In this document: positions 59,964-64,000 of the stretch, in pieces
Position numbering within the stretch: position 1 is the stretch's first letter
How the letters are laid out: each line of letters opens with the position of its first letter
NCBI RefSeq assembly: GCF_046297875.1
Contig: NZ_JBKBHD010000001.1
Location: forward strand, 1,178,001 to 1,242,000
DNA length: 64,000 nt
Direction of reading: 5' to 3'
From: Parvibaculum sp046297875
GTDB taxonomy: Bacteria; Pseudomonadota; Alphaproteobacteria; Parvibaculales; Parvibaculaceae
Program-made: the position numbers and the translations under genes
The notes under the pieces: model-generated
The model's input: only the letters and a program-made list of their open reading frames with translations
The model's database searches: none
What the model was told of the DNA's origin: nothing

Positions 59964-62506
59964 AAGCGCCGGAGCAGTCTTTCCAGATAGTCGAGTTCGA
60001 TCTGCGGCCGGCCAAGGTCTCGCGCACGCTCGCGCAATTCGTCGAGAATCTGCTGCGCGCGCTGCATGTCGATGCTGTCAGGTATGCCAGAGCCCCGTAT
60101 GTCACCCGGACCCGATTCCTGCCCCGGGCCCCGGCCCTGCTGCGGGCGTCCGAACGGATCGGACCTTGCCTGTCCGCGGCCTCTTCCCTTTCCATTGTGT
60201 CCTGCCATCAATTTCTCGGCAAGCGCCTGTGTGCCTTCCCGCATTTTCTCGATAGCTGTGCCTTGCGAGGCCATGGCACGGTCGGCGCGTGCGGCATCGA
60301 GCCGCGCTTTCGCATCCTCCATCGCGCCAAGCGCCTCGAGCAAAGCGTCCGGCGGTTCCTCACCCTTTTCCTTCAGCTTGCCGAGGATCTTGTCGAGCTC
60401 CTCTTTCAGGTCTTCCTGCTCCCCGGCGAGATCGTCGAACGGCTTTTCCTCCGATTGAAAACCGAGCTTGCGGTCGGCATCGGGGTCGAGGCGGAGAGCC
60501 TCGAGCTCACGGAAGGTCCGGTCCAGAAGGTCGCGCTGGGCGGCGACGATGCCGTCCATTTCCTCAATTGCCTGGGACATGGCCTCTTCGCCCGGCGTCA
60601 TGCCGAAAGGCTGATCCGCCAGTTTCAGGTTTTCGAGGATGTTCTGGAGTTCGGCGAGCAAAGCCTGCGCCTGTTCAGTGGCGCCGCTTTCGGCGAGTTC
60701 GGCAATCGTGTCGAGCAGTGCCTGCAGGTCTACGGCGTCGATATATTCAGCGCCCTCATCGGCAAAATTGTTCAGCATTTCCGTGCCGTCGAAGGCGGCA
60801 AGTTCGGAAATGGCGTTCATGTAGCGCTCGAATGCGTCGCGCAATTCCTGCGTCAGCCGCGAAATCTCGGCGGCATCCGCGCCTTCCGCCAGCGCCTCAG
60901 CCAGAGCGTCGCGGGCGGCGCGAAGATCGCGTTCGGCCAGAGAAAGATCACCATCCTCAATGCGCAGCGCGATCGACCAAAGCAGGTCGAATATGCCCGT
61001 GAGGTCCGTATCGCGCGTCGCTTCGGTCAGGCGCCAATAGGCTGCACGAAGCGTGAGATAGACAATCTTGTCCTCTATGTAGCGGTCGGAATCCTGCGTG
61101 AAATTGTCGATAAAGCGTGCCACGCCCGGGCCAGAGCGTGGATCGAGCGCGAGGCGGCGGCGCTGCTCCACGATGGCGCGCGCGAGCGGCTGGGTGAATT
61201 CGCGTTCGGGCAGCACCATCGCGACCGGATCGGCGCGGCCTTCCTGGCCGGCATCATCCATCACGGCGAGCGTGATCGTGACGGGCAGGCCGGCCCAGGG
61301 ATGAGCGGTGAGTTCTGCATAGGTCGTGCCTTCCGCTTCGCGCGGACGCTGCGAGGGAAATTTCAGCGCGATGCCGGGCGCGGTCACGCGGGGCTCCGGC
61401 GCAGAGATCTTTTCATCGCCGGTTTCGACGCCGCTGCGATCGAGTTCAATTCGCGCTTCGCCCGAAGCAATGCCGAAATCGTCCTCGACACGATAGGAAA
61501 GGCGCAGCGCCCGCGATGCGGATTGCGTCACCGGCTGCGTCAGCTCGATTTTGGGCGGCATGTCGGGCGTGATGTCGAAGCGCCAGCCGCGGATCATCCG
61601 GCCGCCTTCGGTAAGAATGAGATTGCCGCTCTCCTTCAGAGTCGCATCTATGGCGAAGCTGCCCTCGCTGACCGCCTTCAGTTCTTCGGGCTTCTCGCGT
61701 TCGCCGTCATGGCGCTCAAGCACCGGCGCGGTCCGCAGGCCGTGAACACGGACAGACAAGGTGCTGCCCTGCGGCACGGTAATCATCTCGTCCCTTGGGG
61801 CCGCTTCGGCATTTGCCTGTTCAAGGTAGAGCGGCGGCTTGCGGGTATAGGCAGGCGGTGTCACCCAGGCCTCGATACTTGCCGCGCGTCCGCCCATTGC
61901 GCCGGGCAACAAGGCATCGGCGATGCGGCTGACATGTCCCGGCCCCGTTCCTGCGACCGAAACCACAAGCAGCAGCAGAACGGCGGCCCGCATGGCATAG
62001 GGATCCCGGCTCGCCAGCACCGAATCCGGCAGTCCGAGGCGCAGCCGCGTCATCCGCTCGGCGATCCAGCGCCGATGCGCCGCCCACAGCGCAACATCCC
62101 CTGTTTGCGGCGCGGGAAGGTCCTCATAGGCCGAAAGCGGCGAATGCGGCAGGCCGGAGGATTTTTCGAGATGGCGGAGTGCATCTTTGCGGCCTGGCCA
62201 GCGGAAGCCGCGAAAGCCCCGCCAGATCAGCCAGACGAGACCGGCGCCGAAGCCGGCGAGCAACATCCAGTGGAGGCCGGGCGCCAGACCTTCAAACAAT
62301 CCGAACAGCGCAAGCGCGATGAAGGAGCCGGCCAGTGCGCCTGCGGGCCAGAGAGCAGGCAGCAGCGCCTCGAAGGCGAGCAGCGCGCGCGAAACATTCA
62401 CCCGGCGCTCGACGCGTGGCGGCAGTTTCGGCGCGGATGCGCGGCCGGTTTCCCCGGCGCGGTTTTTCGGTTCTTCGGTCGGGCCGGTCAAAGCCTCTTG
62501 CCCCAA
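59960..62506 (-). CDS. DUF4175 (TIGR02302) large membrane protein
   Basis: 848 residues. Two transmembrane helices lie near the N-terminus (LLPALWPAGALAGSFIALALFGL and a following segment), with a third near residue 175 (AVLLLLVVSVAGTG). A beta-rich periplasmic domain and a long helical region come next (LAEALAEGADAAEISRLTQELRDAFERYMNAISELA and QAIEEMDGIVAAQRDLLDRTF). The C-terminus is Gly/Arg/Gln-rich, then ends QQILDELRERARDLGRPQIELDYLERLLRRF, the conserved family tail. Function is unknown; an envelope or cell-shape role is plausible. It lies 26 bp after lysA. Confidence 0.88.
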   Translation of the reverse strand: MGQEALTGPTEEPKNRAGETGRASAPKLPPRVERRVNVSRALLAFEALLPALWPAGALAGSFIALALFGLFEGLAPGLHWMLLAGFGAGLVWLIWRGFRGFRWPGRKDALRHLEKSSGLPHSPLSAYEDLPAPQTGDVALWAAHRRWIAERMTRLRLGLPDSVLASRDPYAMRAAVLLLLVVSVAGTGPGHVSRIADALLPGAMGGRAASIEAWVTPPAYTRKPPLYLEQANAEAAPRDEMITVPQGSTLSVRVHGLRTAPVLERHDGEREKPEELKAVSEGSFAIDATLKESGNLILTEGGRMIRGWRFDITPDMPPKIELTQPVTQSASRALRLSYRVEDDFGIASGEARIELDRSGVETGDEKISAPEPRVTAPGIALKFPSQRPREAEGTTYAELTAHPWAGLPVTITLAVMDDAGQEGRADPVAMVLPEREFTQPLARAIVEQRRRLALDPRSGPGVARFIDNFTQDSDRYIEDKIVYLTLRAAYWRLTEATRDTDLTGIFDLLWSIALRIEDGDLSLAERDLRAARDALAEALAEGADAAEISRLTQELRDAFERYMNAISELAAFDGTEMLNNFADEGAEYIDAVDLQALLDTIAELAESGATEQAQALLAELQNILENLKLADQPFGMTPGEEAMSQAIEEMDGIVAAQRDLLDRTFRELEALRLDPDADRKLGFQSEEKPFDDLAGEQEDLKEELDKILGKLKEKGEEPPDALLEALGAMEDAKARLDAARADRAMASQGTAIEKMREGTQALAEKLMAGHNGKGRGRGQARSDPFGRPQQGRGPGQESGPGDIRGSGIPDSIDMQRAQQILDELRERARDLGRPQIELDYLERLLRRF

Positions 62507-62532
62507 TGCAATTTCATTGTGGCTCCGGCGCG

Positions 62533-63807
62533 TTACGGCCGGTCTAGCCAGTCAGGGATGATATCCTGTTTCAGCATTGCGTCATAACTGGGGCGTGCGC
62601 GCACTTCCCGGAAGCTCGCGCCCTTGACCATGACTTCGGGCACAAGCGGCCGCGTATTGTAGGTCGAAGCCTGCACTGCGCCATAGGCGCCAGCCGACAT
62701 GACGGCAACGAGATCGCCGCTTTTCAGGCGCGGCAGGTTCCGCCCCTTGGCGAAGAAATCGCCCGTTTCGCAGACCGGACCGACAACGTCATAGGTCATG
62801 CCATCCGTGCCATCGGCCGGTTCCTTCACCGGGCGAATATCGTGATAAGCATCATAGAGGGTGGGGCGAATGAGATCGTTCATCGCTGCATCGAGAATGA
62901 GAAAGGCTCGGTCGTCGCCCTGCTTTTCGTAAATGACCCGGCTTACCAGAATGCCTGCATTGCCCGCAATCAGCCGGCCCGGTTCGAAGGTGAGCTGGCA
63001 GCCGAGATGACCTATGGTGCGCTTCACCATCGCGGCATATTCATCCGGATGCGGAGGGACGTCATTGTCGCCGCGATAAGGGATGCCGAGCCCGCCGCCG
63101 AGATCGATATGGGCGATCGGATTGCCCTCCGCGCGAAGAGTCTCGACCATCGATGCGACGCGGGCAAAGGCGGCGGCAAAAGGCTCGAGGTCGGTCAGCT
63201 GGCTGCCGATATGGACGTCGATGCCATCTGCCTCGATGCCGGGCAGTTCGCGCGCCCGGGCGTAGACGGCGGGCGCTCGCTTCCATGAGATGCCGAACTT
63301 GTTTTCCGCCTTGCCGGTAGCGATCTTTTCATGCGTCTTCGCATCGACGTCCGGGTTTACCCGGATTGCGACACGCGCTGTCAATCCGCGCGCGGCGGCG
63401 AGCTGAGACAGGAGTTCGAGCTCGGGTTCGGATTCCACGTTGAAGCGGTCGATGCCGGTTTCCAGCGCGAAGGCCATTTCCCCTTCGGTCTTGCCGACGC
63501 CGGAAAAGACGATCTTGCCGGGCGTCACGCCGGCGGCCAGCGCGCGGCGAAGCTCGCCTTCGGACACGACATCGGCACCTGCGCCCTGCCGGGCCAGCGT
63601 CGCCACAACGGCGAGGTTCGAATTCGCCTTTACCGAGTAACAGACGCGTGCGGGCTGGCCCTTGAAGGCATCGGCAAAGACACGGTAGTGCCGCTCGAGC
63701 GTGGCGCTCGAATAGCAATAAAACGGCGTGCCGATCGCGGCCGCGATTTCAGGTATGGCAACATCTTCGGCATGGAGAATGCCGCCACGATAGTCGAAGT
63801 GATGCAT
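62533..63807 (-). CDS. lysA: Diaminopimelate decarboxylase
   Basis: PLP enzyme of 424 residues producing lysine from meso-diaminopimelate. The PLP lysine is K60 in CYSVKANSNLAVV, HIGSQLTDLEPFAAAF follows, then GGGLGIPY (phosphate loop), FEPGRLIAGNAGILVSRV, and CETGDFFAKGRNLP with the active-site Cys. YDAYHDIRPV is also conserved. Standard length and fold type III. It sits between a small upstream gene and DUF4175 on the minus strand. Confidence 0.95.
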   Translation of the reverse strand: MHHFDYRGGILHAEDVAIPEIAAAIGTPFYCYSSATLERHYRVFADAFKGQPARVCYSVKANSNLAVVATLARQGAGADVVSEGELRRALAAGVTPGKIVFSGVGKTEGEMAFALETGIDRFNVESEPELELLSQLAAARGLTARVAIRVNPDVDAKTHEKIATGKAENKFGISWKRAPAVYARARELPGIEADGIDVHIGSQLTDLEPFAAAFARVASMVETLRAEGNPIAHIDLGGGLGIPYRGDNDVPPHPDEYAAMVKRTIGHLGCQLTFEPGRLIAGNAGILVSRVIYEKQGDDRAFLILDAAMNDLIRPTLYDAYHDIRPVKEPADGTDGMTYDVVGPVCETGDFFAKGRNLPRLKSGDLVAVMSAGAYGAVQASTYNTRPLVPEVMVKGASFREVRARPSYDAMLKQDIIPDWLDRP

Positions 63808-63848
63808 GTCACGGTCCGGTCAGGCGGGCCCCGGCGGGGCGGCGCTCA

Positions 63849-64000
63849 TTAATTGTAGCGGTCGACGCGGCGGCGCGGCGCGATGTCGTCGAATTCACTG
63901 CTGATCGGGCGCGCGTCGATCGGCGCGTCATCGCCCAATATTTCCTCGGCGGTCGGCAAGGCCTCGGCTGCCGGAAGGGGCTGGGCGCCGGGCGGTGCTT
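63849..64000 (-). CDS. C-terminus of small protein upstream of lysA (partial)
   Basis: The last 50 codons of a minus-strand frame run off the window edge and end DDIAPRRRVDRYN then TAA, 41 bp before lysA. The visible part is Pro/Ala/acidic-rich and disordered (LPAAEALPTAEEILGDDAPIDARP). A small lipoprotein of the LptM/YifL kind often precedes lysA in proteobacteria, which is a reasonable guess, but the N-terminal lipobox is outside the window, so this is unproven. Confidence 0.55.
   Translation of the reverse strand, partial: APPGAQPLPAAEALPTAEEILGDDAPIDARPISSEFDDIAPRRRVDRYN

Noticed and set aside
60197..62587. 796-codon plus-strand frame antisense to the DUF4175 gene
   Set aside because: Antisense shadow; the minus strand shows transmembrane helices and the conserved family tail.

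Overview
The window is a gene-dense, high-G+C chromosomal segment of an alphaproteobacterium. Pointers are CpdR, PhaR with phaA/phaB, MetW/MetX, a class II ribonucleotide reductase, a DUF4175/TIGR02302 protein next to lysA, and the order chorismate mutase - hisC - tyrC - DUF2125 - ChaC. The mix of a P450, a Baeyer-Villiger monooxygenase, thiolases and meta-cleavage enzymes resembles hydrocarbon-degrading Parvibaculum-like Rhizobiales; that genus guess is inference only. No rRNA, tRNA, insertion sequence, prophage or CRISPR array was seen.

Region 1 (1-15540) is accessory catabolism and efflux. It holds an RND pump (partial) with its lipoprotein adaptor divergent from a TetR regulator. A second TetR gene heads an aromatic meta-cleavage set (extradiol dioxygenase, FAH-family hydrolase, FAD hydroxylase). 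Then come a DUF2189 membrane protein, a Baeyer-Villiger monooxygenase, a P450 divergent from a thiolase, a broken DUF1003 gene and a MerR-type regulator. Most regulators or promoters here carry clear inverted repeats, recorded separately.

Region 2 (15550-30254) holds a potD/potBCA polyamine importer with a terminator after potD, a map paralogue, a Nudix hydrolase, alanine dehydrogenase, a SPOR protein, rpmF, an M14-type peptidase and a complete, overlapping pabB-pabA-pabC set for p-aminobenzoate (folate).

Region 3 (30436-39911) is lipid storage and envelope work: a 2,4-dienoyl-CoA reductase-like SDR with an enoyl-CoA hydratase, a PAS-GGDEF-EAL protein with a degenerate GGDEF site, phaR divergent from phaA-phaB (PHB synthesis), a Tat-exported DUF882 protein, a polysaccharide deacetylase and a DUF985 cupin.

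Region 4 (39913-52375) contains gloB and then a compact cassette of ArsR regulator, TauD/TfdA-type dioxygenase and ArsO/CzcO-like flavin monooxygenase (40749-43281). Two near-identical operators control it. It appears inserted between gloB and a methyltransferase gene, and is the best candidate for an undescribed system. Core amino-acid genes follow: metW/metX (minus) and chorismate mutase-hisC-tyrC (plus), then DUF2125, ChaC, YcaQ and a VOC protein.

Region 5 (52383-64000) is housekeeping: nrdJ with an upstream dyad, plsC, a DUF218 protein, ftsX/ftsE, a zinc-ribbon membrane protein, hpt, cpdR, the large DUF4175 protein, lysA and the end of a small upstream gene. Starts were chosen by eye from ribosome-binding sites, operator positions and family alignment memory; no search was run.
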